Source of the DNA: Bacillota bacterium
GTDB lineage: Bacteria > Bacillota > Clostridia > Oscillospirales > Acutalibacteraceae
Length of the DNA: 64,000 nucleotides
Assembly (NCBI GenBank): GCA_023458755.1
Contig: JAEWYE010000062.1
Coordinates: 18,827-82,826, forward strand
Reading direction: 5' to 3'
Both the position numbers and the translations under genes were made by a program. Below the pieces are notes generated by a model. It had not been told where the DNA came from. It was given only the letters and a program-made list of their open reading frames with translations, and made no database searches. This document shows, in pieces, positions 42,896 through 52,211 of the stretch (positions are counted from its first letter, which is position 1; every line of letters begins with the position of its first letter).

Positions 42896-43756
42896 TTATT
42901 TAGACAGAGGCTGATGTTTGATTGCATCCTGCATCATGGCTTCACGGTCTTTGTCCGAAATGGAAGCAAGTGCTTTGTTAATTTTATCTTTCAGCTCGGT
43001 ATTGCCCTTCTTTATAGCAATACCCATTTGCACATCTTCATCGGACGCTTTGAACGCGCCGCTCGCTTCAAAGTCAAGCATAACCAGATTGCTGTTGGAA
43101 TAGGATGCCGCCATTGCGGTTGGTTTATCGGTCACCAAGACTTCTGTTTTGCCGGAAGAAAGAGAAACAATCATGGCAGGAACATCTGCCAAAGCCGGCT
43201 GCTTGACCGCGCTTGGAATCTGATCCAGCATCTTGTACCAAATGGTGTTCTGCTGTGAAGTGCAGGTTGCGCCCTTCAAATCGGCAACACTTTTTGCCGA
43301 AGCATATTTGCCGTCTTTCTTTACAAGGGCAACAATGCTCGCGTTGTAGTAAACATCCGAGAAATCAACGGTCTTCTTGCGATCCGCGGTAATGCTCATA
43401 CCGGCAATTACTGCGTCCAGCTTGCCGGAACTGACACCCGGAGCCAAACCGTCCCACTCTGTTTTTACGATTTCAAGATCATAGCCGATGCTGTCAGCAA
43501 TCTTCTTGGCCATAATAACATCGTAGCCATAAGCGTACTGGCCATCCGCATTTGATATTTTTACTGCGCCGTTATCGGCATTGGTCTGTGTCCAGTTAAA
43601 CGGAGCGTACCCACACTCCATACCAACTTTCAGCACTTTTTTTGTACCGGAAGTTCCGGCATCCGTTTTCTTTGTACATCCCGCAAAAGAAGCGAAAACA
43701 CCTGCCAACAAAGCCGCGCAAAGGAACATTGACAATACCTTTCTGGATCTTTTCAT
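42896..43756 (-). CDS. Amino acid-binding lipoprotein of ABC importer
   Basis: 286 residues from ATG 43756, with AAAGGGGT upstream; the longer frame to 43873 runs through the leader hairpin. Lipoprotein signal MKRSRKVLSMFLCAALLAGV to FAGC (Cys28). The SBP_bac_3 fold starts at KVLKVGMECGYAPFNW, with GYDVIMAKKIADSIGYDLEIV and the ligand-binding region DAVIAGMSITADRKKTVDFS. Likely ligand is a polar or basic amino acid; cystine is also possible. Confidence 0.92.
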   Translation of the reverse strand: MKRSRKVLSMFLCAALLAGVFASFAGCTKKTDAGTSGTKKVLKVGMECGYAPFNWTQTNADNGAVKISNADGQYAYGYDVIMAKKIADSIGYDLEIVKTEWDGLAPGVSSGKLDAVIAGMSITADRKKTVDFSDVYYNASIVALVKKDGKYASAKSVADLKGATCTSQQNTIWYKMLDQIPSAVKQPALADVPAMIVSLSSGKTEVLVTDKPTAMAASYSNSNLVMLDFEASGAFKASDEDVQMGIAIKKGNTELKDKINKALASISDKDREAMMQDAIKHQPLSK

Positions 43757-43822
43757 ATTTCTTACCCCTTTCAATTGCTTGCCGCATAACAGTAAAATTG
43801 CAATCTTAAAACTTGCAATTAA

Positions 43823-43982
43823 ATTGAGAAGGGCATCAACCTTCCAAAAGAAAGTTGACGCCCGTGTCAACATAATTCAGAAAAACAGCCGCTGACTTTA
43901 TTTGTGAAAGCACAGGGTGCATTTTACAGTAGTAGCGCGCTGAATTTCTTTAAATTATATACTGTTTATATACATATGTCAA
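43823..43982 (-). promoter_or_regulatory. Consensus promoter and structured leader of the amino-acid ABC operon
   Basis: On the minus strand a perfect TTGACA (43977-43982), 17-bp spacer and perfect TATAAT (43954-43959). The leader of about 190 nt contains a long hairpin at about 43823-43856, GGGCGTCAACTTTC with GGAAGGTTGATGCCC. No T-run follows it. It may be a regulatory RNA; I cannot assign it to a known riboswitch or T-box. The region 43983-44215 shows nothing else. Confidence 0.65.
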
Positions 43983-44215
43983 TTAAATTTATGAAATAGT
44001 TTGCAATTTTATTGTGACTATCATTCATATTATTGTCTAATTCATGTCAAATTTCCAATATATCGCTCTTTTATGCAAGATAACGCAAAACAATTTCATG
44101 CTTTTTATTCCTTCCTGCAGGTTTCCGAAAAACAATGTCGTATATGATTTGCGAAAATCAGCCCTTATTTTCCAGGGATTCACGAACCTCTGCACAGCCG
44201 GACAAATTTTACGGA

Positions 44216-44253
44216 TTAAAAAAGGTCTTTCTGCTTTTCATACAGAAAGACCT
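44216..44253 (-). terminator. Terminator of the LCP gene
   Basis: AGGTCTTTCTG (44223-44233) and CAGAAAGACCT (44243-44253) with six Ts on the minus strand side, just past the LCP stop. Confidence 0.88.
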
Positions 44254-44270
44254 GCTGTATCAACATTTCC

Positions 44271-45581
44271 TTAGTTGCCTGAGCTTGTACCGTCTGACGG
44301 GAAATTGTAATCGTCTTCATAGATGAATTTTGCGGCAATCAAACTGTTTTTCTCCATATCAGCATCGATTACATCGTTTCCTTCCACTCCGCCTATTGTT
44401 ACCTTTGCACTGCTCCATGTATTGTCTGCAGGGATGCGGTTTTGGCTAATCGGATATTTCATATAGGTAAGGGAATTTGCAGCCATATCCACCACTTTGC
44501 TCTTACTCATGTTGGTGGTAACCAATTTGAGTACGTCGGAAAGCGTGGCATCAATGGTGCCCAAATCGGAATTTTTAAACTTTTCAATAACACTGCTGAA
44601 TACTTTGCGCTGGCGCTCAGTACGTGCAAAATCACTGCCAATGGCTCGGATTCGTGAATAATACAATGCCTGCTTGCCGGTCAGCAATTGCGCTCCCGCA
44701 GATATATACTTATTTTTGGGTTCACCGGACCACCGGTTAACCAAATCTGCTTCTCCCTGCGTAACCGTTATCGTAACGCCGCCTAAGCGGTTAATGATGT
44801 TGGCAAAGGAACTGTAGCCGACCAAAACATAATTGTCAATATCAATACCAAAGTCACTTTCAATCGTCTGCACGGTCAGCGGTGCCCCACCGATGGAGTA
44901 GGCCACATTGATACGGTTTTTCTCACTGCATCCGGGAATATCCACATATAAATCGCGCAAAAAAGAGGTAGTTTTTAATTTTTTATGTCGTGTATCAACC
45001 GACACAAGCATCATGCTGTCACTGCGGCCAACATCATTTTTCTGGTAATCATCTACGCCCATGATTAAAATATTCTTTATTGCGTCGTCGTGGTACAAAC
45101 CGTTTTTCATATAGATATTGCCTAAATCCGTAGCTGTACTGGAATTTACCTCGGCACTTGCGACATAAGAGGCTACAGCAACCGATGCCTGCGAATCATT
45201 GTTGTCATAATGAATATCATTTAGTTTTGAATCGGCATACAGAAAAACGCCTCCCACTGCAATTGCAAGCACACTGAATACCATAAGCGCAATTTTGGCA
45301 ATCCGTATTTTCATATTTTTCTTATCCGGCGGTGTGCTCACAGAACTTACGGGTTCGCTTTCTGTTTGTTCTGTAAATCCCTGCTCCGGTTTTTCCGCAG
45401 GCTGCACGGTCGGATGCTCCTGATACTGCGTTTGCCTCGCTGCGCTGCTGAAAATATCCTGCATAGGCTCGGCATTTGGTATGTTTTCATCCGATTCAGC
45501 GGAAGAAACAGATGAAATTTTAGGGGCTGCCTGATGTTTTGGCTGGTACCCGCTTTCGTGATTACTTTTTTTCTTTGACAT
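44271..45581 (-). CDS. LytR-CpsA-Psr (LCP) family cell-wall polymer ligase
   Basis: Attaches anionic polymers or capsule to peptidoglycan, 436 residues. A long Ser/Glu/Gln-rich cytoplasmic head (1-95) leads to one membrane helix (about 98-120, IRIAKIALMVFSVLAIAVGG). The LCP domain has GRSDSMMLVSVDTRHKKLKT, SFLRDLYVDIPG, RINVAYSIGG and the conserved Arg region YSRIRAIGSDFARTERQRKV. The head is longer than usual. Monocistronic between a terminator and yfbR; fits with the YfhO/glycosyltransferase pair nearby. Confidence 0.9.
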   Translation of the reverse strand: MSKKKSNHESGYQPKHQAAPKISSVSSAESDENIPNAEPMQDIFSSAARQTQYQEHPTVQPAEKPEQGFTEQTESEPVSSVSTPPDKKNMKIRIAKIALMVFSVLAIAVGGVFLYADSKLNDIHYDNNDSQASVAVASYVASAEVNSSTATDLGNIYMKNGLYHDDAIKNILIMGVDDYQKNDVGRSDSMMLVSVDTRHKKLKTTSFLRDLYVDIPGCSEKNRINVAYSIGGAPLTVQTIESDFGIDIDNYVLVGYSSFANIINRLGGVTITVTQGEADLVNRWSGEPKNKYISAGAQLLTGKQALYYSRIRAIGSDFARTERQRKVFSSVIEKFKNSDLGTIDATLSDVLKLVTTNMSKSKVVDMAANSLTYMKYPISQNRIPADNTWSSAKVTIGGVEGNDVIDADMEKNSLIAAKFIYEDDYNFPSDGTSSGN

Positions 45582-45701
45582 CTCATCGTTCTCCCATCTG
45601 AATGGACAAATCGTATACGGATTCCATCATTATATAAGACGGCATCCATATAATTGTTCCAATAATAAATAATTTTGTAAACAAATTATGCGGTTTTCTA
45701 A

Positions 45702-46283
45702 TTAATCCTGTTCATCAAGTGTCAGGCTGTAGGATGGCAGAAATTCCTGTACGAAACAATCCGCTTCGGGAAGATGCATCTCTTTTACCGCGTGAAGCAA
45801 AGAAATTTCCGCCTTTTCAAATTCGGTGTTTCCCAAACGCTTTTCTTCCACACACTTTATAACAGCAGAGAGCTTGTCCGCCGCTTTCACAAGGGGCAGC
45901 AGTTCGGCATCCTGCTGCTCATTTTCAGAAATGAGCGGTTCATAGCAGGGCTGCAAATCTTCCGGCAGCATGGAAAGAAGCTTTTTTTGTGCCACAGCCT
46001 CCACCTCGCGGTATGCGCTGCGAATCTTTGGGTTGTAATATTTCACAGGTGTGGGCAGATCTCCCGTAATAATTTCGGTCGTATCATGGAACATCGCCAG
46101 AACGGCGGCCCGCTCCGGATTTACGTGTCCGCCAAAGCGGGTATTTCGCAGCACCGCAAGCGCATGCGTGATCATCGCTGTTTCCAGACTGTGCTCGCAG
46201 ATATTCTCACTGCGCGTGTTCCGCATCAAGCCCCAACGGTTGATATATTTCATACGTGAAAGCATTGCAAAAAAATGAAACAT
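45702..46283 (-). CDS. yfbR: HD-domain 5'-deoxynucleotidase (YfbR-like)
   Basis: Dephosphorylates dNMPs, 193 residues. It resembles E. coli YfbR along its full length: FFAMLSRMKYINRWGLMRNT, ENICEHSLETAMITHALA (His of HD), FHDTTEIITGDLPTPVKYYN (HD motif) and a C-terminal FVQEFLPSYSLTLDE. Soluble and cytoplasmic. Single gene; the upstream 200 bp separate it from the divergent yfhO gene. Confidence 0.92.
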   Translation of the reverse strand: MFHFFAMLSRMKYINRWGLMRNTRSENICEHSLETAMITHALAVLRNTRFGGHVNPERAAVLAMFHDTTEIITGDLPTPVKYYNPKIRSAYREVEAVAQKKLLSMLPEDLQPCYEPLISENEQQDAELLPLVKAADKLSAVIKCVEEKRLGNTEFEKAEISLLHAVKEMHLPEADCFVQEFLPSYSLTLDEQD

Positions 46284-46485
46284 GAGGCTTCCCCTTTTCC
46301 CTTCGGATTAAAAATGGACCTCCTCGCGGCAAAGCGCACCTGCCCCTTTGCTGTGCCTATAGAGAAAACGTTTGGGAATGCGGAAAGGTTACATTTTAGT
46401 AATATTATATCAGTAAAATTGTAAACAAACAATAAAAATTTACAGATTTACAGGTTTCCCCTTTATTTAAAAGATTGTGCTGTGT

Positions 46486-46524
46486 TATAATGACTAGATG
46501 AAACAAATCATTGGGGGTTTTACT
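46486..46524 (+). promoter_or_regulatory. -10 element and short leader of the yfhO-like gene
   Basis: TATAAT at 46486-46491 would start transcription near 46498. The upstream -35 is weak (TTTATT). GGGGG (46513-46517) is 7 bp before GTG 46525, which decides the start; the ATG at 46498 would coincide with the transcript end. Confidence 0.5.
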
Positions 46525-49026
46525 GTGGTATCATTGAGAAAAACGGATTGGCGTGATAACAACTATTTAAAAGCCCTGCTCTACGGGATAGCAATATCCT
46601 TTGTATTTTTTATCCCATTTATCATATTTGATAACGGTTACTTCTTATTCTACGGTGATTTTAACGTCCAGCAGGTTCCGTTCTACCAAATGTGCCATGA
46701 CGCGATTCGAAGCGGTAACGTGAACTGGAGCTGGACAACCGATTTGGGAGCCAACTTTGTCGGTTCTTATTCCTTTTACCTTTTAGGCAGTCCGTTTTTC
46801 TGGCTGACCATTCCGTTCCCAAGCTGGATGGTGCCGCATTTGATGGGACCGCTGCTCATACTGAAATTCGGCTGTTCTTCCCTCACTGGATACATTTACT
46901 TAAAAAGATATGTCCGCGAGCAGAAATACGCTCTGATCGGCGGTATCCTCTACGCATTTTCCGGCTTTGCGGTATATAACATTTTCTTTAATCATTTTCA
47001 TGAAGCGATTGTTTTCTTCCCGCTCATGCTGGCGGCACTGGACGAATACATGTATAAGCGCCGCAGGGGTGTTTTTGCTTTAGCGGTATTTGCCTGCTGC
47101 TTTGTCAATTACTATTTCTTTGTGGGACAAGTTGCATTCTGTCTGATATACTGGTTTGTACGCATGTTCTGCGGCAGTTGGCGCATCAGTTTCAAGGATT
47201 TCGCGTGGCTGGCTCTGGAAGCGGTTCTGGGCGTCTTGCTGGCCTGCGGGCTGCTGATTCCCACTGTACTGGCGGTCATACAAAATCCGCGCGTCAACAG
47301 TCCGCCGGATGGCTGGAACGCATTGCTCTATGACTGGAACCAGCGTTACGTTCATATTATTGAGTGCTTCTTCTTTCCGCCGGATATTCCCGCACGGCCG
47401 AACTTCACACCGAACTCTGAAGCAAAATGGGCATCCTTGGGCGCATGGCTCCCACTGTTCAGCATGTCGGGCGTAATCGCGTTTATGCAGAGCCGCAAAA
47501 AGCACTGGCTAAAACGCATGCTCGGTATTTTGTTTTTCATGGCAATGATTCCTGTGCTCAACAGTGCATTCCAGCTGTTCAATTCCTCTTATTACGCACG
47601 CTGGTTTTATATGCTGACGCTCATGATGAGCCTTGCAACCATTTCCTCGCTGGAATATGAAAAAACAGACTGGAAACGGGCAATCAAATGGACACTGGGC
47701 ATCACGTTGGGCATTGCCCTGCCGATTGGTCTGATGGTAAAAACCACCACAGCGGACAATGGTACAAAAACATCAACCTTTGGTCTTGAGGATTACCCGA
47801 CCCGCTTTTGGGCCTATGTGGCGATTGCGCTGCTCAGCCTGCTTCTGCTCGTTATCATCTTCAAGTATTATAAAAGAAATAAAGCACACTTTATCCGAAG
47901 CGCCATGGCCGGTATTGCGCTTATCACGGTTATTTACGCATCGTTTTTCATTGCGCTCGGCAAAACGCAGTCGGAGGACACCCACAAACAGCTTATCCCT
48001 TATTCGCTCAATGCCGGTAAAAATATCAAGCTGCCCGACACAACAAACTGCCGTTCGGACTTTTACAACGGTATGGACAATCAGGCCATGTACTGGCAAA
48101 TCCCGACGATTCAGGCATTTCACAGCATTGTTCCCGGCTCCGTTATGGAGTTTTACCCAACGATTGGTGTCACGCGTGATGTCGGCTCACGGCCGGAAGT
48201 CAAAAATATCGGTCTGCGCGGACTGACCTCCTGCCGCTGGCTGTTTGATTACGCCTATGACGACAAGAGTTTCGGCGATGACGACATCAATTTTCAAAAT
48301 CCCAAAATGCCGGGCTGGAGCTACTACGGCAAGCAGAACGGTTTCCACATCTGGCAGAACGATTACTATATTCCCATCGGCTTCAGTTACGACAGCTATA
48401 TAACCCGCAAGCAATATGACAGCACTGCCGAGGCAAACCGCGATTTGCTTCTTTTAAAGGCTGTGGTACTGGACAGCAGTCAGATTGCGAAATATTCGGA
48501 TATTTTACAGCCGATTGCCGATACCAATAAATTCTCGTATTCCAATGAAGAGTATTTTGCCGATTGTACCACGCGCAAGAGTATGTCGTGTTCTTCTTTT
48601 TCTCACGATAACACCGGATTTACCGCTAAAATCACAACCACTAAGAACCGTCTGGTATTCTTCAGCGTACCGTATGAAAAGGGCTGGAGCGCAGTCGTAA
48701 ACGGGAAAGACACTGCGGTAGAAAAAGTAAGCATCGGTTTTATGGCGGTGCGCGTACCGAGCGGCACCAGCACCATTCGCTTTACTTACACCACGCCGGG
48801 GCTGAAAATCGGAATTCTCGCCTCACTGGGCGGCGTCGTACTGTTCGTTCTCTACATGTGGTTTATCACAAGGTTTGATAAGCGCCGCAAAATGGCCGTG
48901 AAACGCCGTACGTATCATGTTCGGCAACCTTTGCCGTCTGCGCGTGATTTCAATCGGCGTTCAAGCAATGAACACAATTCCATCAACACCATGAACTATA
49001 ATAATGAAAAAACTACGGAGGAATAA
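46525..49026 (+). CDS. YfhO family membrane glycosyltransferase
   Basis: Large polytopic membrane protein, 833 residues from GTG 46525, with about 12-14 helices in the first 480 residues and again at the end (ILASLGGVVLFVLYMWFI), and a big outside domain between (about 500-790). The first loop, FDNGYFLFYGDFNVQQVPFY, carries the Asp pair of GT-C enzymes. YfhO proteins act with CsbB-type GT2 enzymes to put sugars on teichoic acids or other envelope polymers. The GT2 gene follows by 5 bp, which supports that role. Confidence 0.85.
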   Translation: MVSLRKTDWRDNNYLKALLYGIAISFVFFIPFIIFDNGYFLFYGDFNVQQVPFYQMCHDAIRSGNVNWSWTTDLGANFVGSYSFYLLGSPFFWLTIPFPSWMVPHLMGPLLILKFGCSSLTGYIYLKRYVREQKYALIGGILYAFSGFAVYNIFFNHFHEAIVFFPLMLAALDEYMYKRRRGVFALAVFACCFVNYYFFVGQVAFCLIYWFVRMFCGSWRISFKDFAWLALEAVLGVLLACGLLIPTVLAVIQNPRVNSPPDGWNALLYDWNQRYVHIIECFFFPPDIPARPNFTPNSEAKWASLGAWLPLFSMSGVIAFMQSRKKHWLKRMLGILFFMAMIPVLNSAFQLFNSSYYARWFYMLTLMMSLATISSLEYEKTDWKRAIKWTLGITLGIALPIGLMVKTTTADNGTKTSTFGLEDYPTRFWAYVAIALLSLLLLVIIFKYYKRNKAHFIRSAMAGIALITVIYASFFIALGKTQSEDTHKQLIPYSLNAGKNIKLPDTTNCRSDFYNGMDNQAMYWQIPTIQAFHSIVPGSVMEFYPTIGVTRDVGSRPEVKNIGLRGLTSCRWLFDYAYDDKSFGDDDINFQNPKMPGWSYYGKQNGFHIWQNDYYIPIGFSYDSYITRKQYDSTAEANRDLLLLKAVVLDSSQIAKYSDILQPIADTNKFSYSNEEYFADCTTRKSMSCSSFSHDNTGFTAKITTTKNRLVFFSVPYEKGWSAVVNGKDTAVEKVSIGFMAVRVPSGTSTIRFTYTTPGLKIGILASLGGVVLFVLYMWFITRFDKRRKMAVKRRTYHVRQPLPSARDFNRRSSNEHNSINTMNYNNEKTTEE

Positions 49027-49031
49027 GCTTT

Positions 49032-49979
49032 ATGCCTACAGTATATTTAGTCATTCCATGCTACAATGAGGAAGAAGTCCTGCCGGAAACCACGAAACAG
49101 CTCACAGCAAAGCTGAATTCGATGATTGAAAGCGGACGTGCCGACCAGAAAAGCCGCATTCTTTATGTGGACGATGGCAGTAAAGATAAAACCTGGGAAA
49201 TAATCAGCCGTTACCACAGCGAAAACGAGCAGATAAGCGGAATAAAGCTCGCGCATAACCGCGGGCATCAAAATGCGCTTTTGGCCGGACTGATGACCGC
49301 AAAAGAATATGCGGACTGCGCGATTAGCTTGGATGCGGATTTACAGGACGATATTGAGGTACTTGACGGGTTTGTGGATAAATTCAAAGAAGGCTGTGAT
49401 GTGGTATACGGTGTACGCAACAAGCGCGAAACAGACAGCTTTTTTAAGCGAACCACCGCGCAGGGCTTTTATAAGTTTATGAAAATACTCGGTGTAGATG
49501 TGGTATACAATCACGCGGACTACCGCCTGATGAGCCGCCGTGCTTTGAACGCACTGAGCGAATACCGCGAAACCAACCTTTTCCTGCGCGGTATCGTGCC
49601 GCTAATCGGATACCGCAGTGATTATGTCTATTACGACCGTCACGAACGCTTTGCGGGAGAATCCAAATATCCGCTCAAAAAAATGCTTTCGTTCGCTTTG
49701 GACGGCATTACCTCTTTCAGTGTGAAACCGCTCAAATTGATTTCCAATCTTGGCATTGCCATCTCCGTTTTAAGTGTGCTGGGGCTGATTTATGCACTGG
49801 TTTCGCATTTTACCCATAATGCGGTTGCCGGCTGGACGGCAATTGTCTGCTCCATTTGGCTGCTCGGCGGACTTCAAATGCTGTGTCTGGGAGTAGTCGG
49901 CGGCTATGTCGGCAAGCTGTACAGTGAAGTAAAAGCAAGGCCGCGATTCCGGATTGAAGAATTTATTAATAAAGAATGA
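49032..49979 (+). CDS. Polyprenyl-phosphate sugar transferase, GT2 (CsbB/GtrB-like)
   Basis: Moves a sugar from a nucleotide donor to undecaprenyl phosphate on the cytoplasmic side, 315 residues. GT2 motifs are VIPCYNEEEVLPETT, LYVDDGSKDKTW, ALLAGL and SLDADLQDD (DxD); two C-terminal helices (ISNLGIAISVLSVLGLIYAL and GWTAIVCSIWLLGGLQMLCL) anchor it. Directly downstream of the yfhO-like gene, so the lipid-linked sugar probably goes to YfhO. Homologues make GlcNAc- or Glc-P-undecaprenol; the sugar here is not known. Confidence 0.9.
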   Translation: MPTVYLVIPCYNEEEVLPETTKQLTAKLNSMIESGRADQKSRILYVDDGSKDKTWEIISRYHSENEQISGIKLAHNRGHQNALLAGLMTAKEYADCAISLDADLQDDIEVLDGFVDKFKEGCDVVYGVRNKRETDSFFKRTTAQGFYKFMKILGVDVVYNHADYRLMSRRALNALSEYRETNLFLRGIVPLIGYRSDYVYYDRHERFAGESKYPLKKMLSFALDGITSFSVKPLKLISNLGIAISVLSVLGLIYALVSHFTHNAVAGWTAIVCSIWLLGGLQMLCLGVVGGYVGKLYSEVKARPRFRIEEFINKE

Positions 49980-50002
49980 TATATCCAAATAAAATCTTAT
50001 CA

Positions 50003-50041
50003 CAAGAGGGAGACCATCTTTACGAAGGTCTCCCTCTTGTC
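50003..50041. terminator. Bidirectional terminator after the GT2 gene
   Basis: CAAGAGGGAGACC (50003-50015) and GGTCTCCCTCTTG (50027-50039), a 13-bp perfect stem between convergent genes. The T-tract is weak. Confidence 0.75.
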
Positions 50042-50075
50042 ATTCATTTTCACTTAAACTTTGCTCATGACTGCT

Positions 50076-50531
50076 TCAAAGTATAGGTACACAGATTTCA
50101 CAAAGATGATTCTTAATCATATTTGCTGCATACCGTTCCAGAATCGGTCTGGTTTCATCAATCGGATAATGCTGCTCAAATAACTGCGGGAACAGCTCTG
50201 CCCATGCTTCCCGTACAGCCTCTGCCGTATGGGGAATTTGAAACACCGCGTACTTTCCTCCGGCTATTTTGCCTTGGCAGACTGAATCATCTTTCAAAAT
50301 AAAATCATTTGCAAGAACGATACAAGTATCATAACGGCAGTTTTCCGGCTTAGTAGCAGCCGGATTATCCTGAGCAATGCCGAAAATAATGGATTCGTCG
50401 TTTAACAAGTTATTTGACCCTGCCCATTGCTTTAACTTTTCCATCATCGGCATATTGTCCGTACCGTATGGTCCAACCCGCCGCATATACGCAATTCGAT
50501 AAGAGGGGATGTTTTCCTCTGTAATCTTCAT
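50076..50531 (-). CDS. GyrI-like effector-binding protein
   Basis: Stand-alone small-molecule-binding domain (GyrI/SHS2 type), 151 residues, cytoplasmic. Characteristic are the opening IPSYRIAYMRRVGPYG, FGIAQDNPAATKPENCRYDT and the GKYAVFQIPHTAEAV strand-helix, ending in WAELFPQL. The same fold is the sensor part of Rob/BmrR and of SbmC; alone it may sequester a toxic compound. No DNA-binding domain. Confidence 0.85.
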   Translation of the reverse strand: MKITEENIPSYRIAYMRRVGPYGTDNMPMMEKLKQWAGSNNLLNDESIIFGIAQDNPAATKPENCRYDTCIVLANDFILKDDSVCQGKIAGGKYAVFQIPHTAEAVREAWAELFPQLFEQHYPIDETRPILERYAANMIKNHLCEICVPIL

Positions 50532-50640
50532 AATTCATTTCCTGCTTTCTTTTTGTGTAACTCATGAGCTTGAAATAAGCATACTATGATTTAAAAAAGA
50601 AAGCAATATAATTTTTAAAAAGAATTTTAAAATATTCTCT

Positions 50641-51384
50641 TTATTCTTTCACACTTGCCCTGCGCGCCAGCAGCCACGCAAATGAGAGATTGGCCGCCGC
50701 GAAAATCAACATGCTTGCCATACCGATAAACGGGTTGTAACCGTTCGAATAGCCCCATACAAAATTAAAAAAGATTTGTTCAGTATGAGAGAGCCAACCG
50801 TTCCACAGGTTTCGGTCAAGAGCAGGCAATACGAACAAAAGGAAAACCGGTACGCCGACAGATACCGCAATTTTCAGTCCTTTATTCATGCGGTAATACA
50901 AAACAGTAATAAAAAATCCAACTGTCGCAATCCAAAAGCACGCAAAAATTGACCACAAAAACTGCTGCATAAGCATTGGGAAGGTATAATTCGTCCAATG
51001 AAACGTTGAAAGTTCTGCGCGATAATAAGCCTGCGCAAATAGGGATTGATAGTTTGAGAAATGAGAAAACAACAGGGTGTTTCCTGTATCAATCAATGCC
51101 ATAATAACCGAAATACTTCCAAGAGTGAGAACTGCGGCACCAAAAGCCGTTCGGCGCGAAATACCGTTTACAGAAAACAGCCTTAGGTATGGCTTAAAAG
51201 AACTCAGTCCCAACACAAACAGTGTGATTATCGATATAAACTCCAAACCTCCGCCCGATGAATTTTTAAAATGATTGGTGCCAATTATCATCAAAATTGC
51301 AAATACATACACACATGCGTACATCACGAGAAGCACATTCCGGTAATCACCCAGATAATACTTTAAAGCGGGTTTTATTTTCAT
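50641..51384 (-). CDS. ABC exporter membrane subunit, copy 2
   Basis: Polytopic protein, 247 residues, six predicted helices. It is a paralogue of the next gene: both start with a KY-rich head, have an FKPYLRLFSVNGISRRT-like loop and end with NPFIGMASMLIFAAANLSFA then WLLARRASVKE. No conserved enzymatic motif. It lies in the GntR-ATPase-permease-permease unit and should pair with the other permease as a heterodimer. Substrate unknown; YtrA/bacitracin-type systems handle cell-wall antibiotics. Confidence 0.72.
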   Translation of the reverse strand: MKIKPALKYYLGDYRNVLLVMYACVYVFAILMIIGTNHFKNSSGGGLEFISIITLFVLGLSSFKPYLRLFSVNGISRRTAFGAAVLTLGSISVIMALIDTGNTLLFSHFSNYQSLFAQAYYRAELSTFHWTNYTFPMLMQQFLWSIFACFWIATVGFFITVLYYRMNKGLKIAVSVGVPVFLLFVLPALDRNLWNGWLSHTEQIFFNFVWGYSNGYNPFIGMASMLIFAAANLSFAWLLARRASVKE

Positions 51385-51432
51385 GAAAGTCTGCCCCCAA
51401 CCTTTTGAATTGCGCGTGGATAGGTTTTACAA

Positions 51433-52197
51433 CTACACCTTCACGTTTGCCCTGCGCACCAGCAGCCACGCAAATACGGCATTGACCGCCGCAAAAACGA
51501 GCATGCTCGCCATGCCGATAAACGGGTTGCATCCGTTCGTAAGTCCCCACGCAAAGGTCACAAAATTGTAAAGTGCATAGGACAAAAACTGATTCAGTAG
51601 AAAGTTATCCAGTATAGGAAGAACATAAAACAGGAAAATCGGCACACCGATCGAAACAGCAATTTTTATACTCTTATTCATACGGTAATATAAATTTGTA
51701 ACAAAGAAGCCAATCATCATAATCCATAAATAGGCAACCAGGAGCCACAAAAACTGCTGTACAAGCATTAGTACTGTAATGGGTGCCTGCACTCCGTCAC
51801 TGGTATTATAATAAAGCATTTGAAACATCGAATTGTAACTCATAACGTGCGAAAACAATACAGAATTCAGCACATCAATGAATGCCATAACGGCGGCTGT
51901 GATTCCCATTCCGCAAAGCAGTCCGGTAAAAAGTGTTCTGCGGGAGATTCCGTTTCCGGAAAAAAATTTGAACAGCGGTTTAAAGGAATTCAGCCCAATG
52001 ACAAACAGAGTAACCATGGACGCAAGCTCCAGACCGCCTAATCCTTCTACGGTGCTTTTCCCCTTGATAACGAGGCTATTGACGGTTGTATTTGAGATTC
52101 CAATAAAAGCCGCAAACACGTACACACATAGGTACATAATAAGAACCGTGTTGCGGTAATCCCGAAGCTGATATTTTAAAATAGATTGAATCCTCAT
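51433..52197 (-). CDS. ABC exporter membrane subunit, copy 1
   Basis: 254 residues, six predicted helices (first at LIMYLCVYVFAAFIGI). Sequence parallel to the previous entry across its whole length, for example FKPLFKFFSGNGISRRTLF and WGLTNGCNPFIGMASMLVFA. It follows the ATPase gene by 14 bp, so it is co-transcribed. Together the two genes look like a duplication inside the operon. Confidence 0.72.
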   Translation of the reverse strand: MRIQSILKYQLRDYRNTVLIMYLCVYVFAAFIGISNTTVNSLVIKGKSTVEGLGGLELASMVTLFVIGLNSFKPLFKFFSGNGISRRTLFTGLLCGMGITAAVMAFIDVLNSVLFSHVMSYNSMFQMLYYNTSDGVQAPITVLMLVQQFLWLLVAYLWIMMIGFFVTNLYYRMNKSIKIAVSIGVPIFLFYVLPILDNFLLNQFLSYALYNFVTFAWGLTNGCNPFIGMASMLVFAAVNAVFAWLLVRRANVKV

Positions 52198-52211
52198 GTT
52201 TATAATACCCC

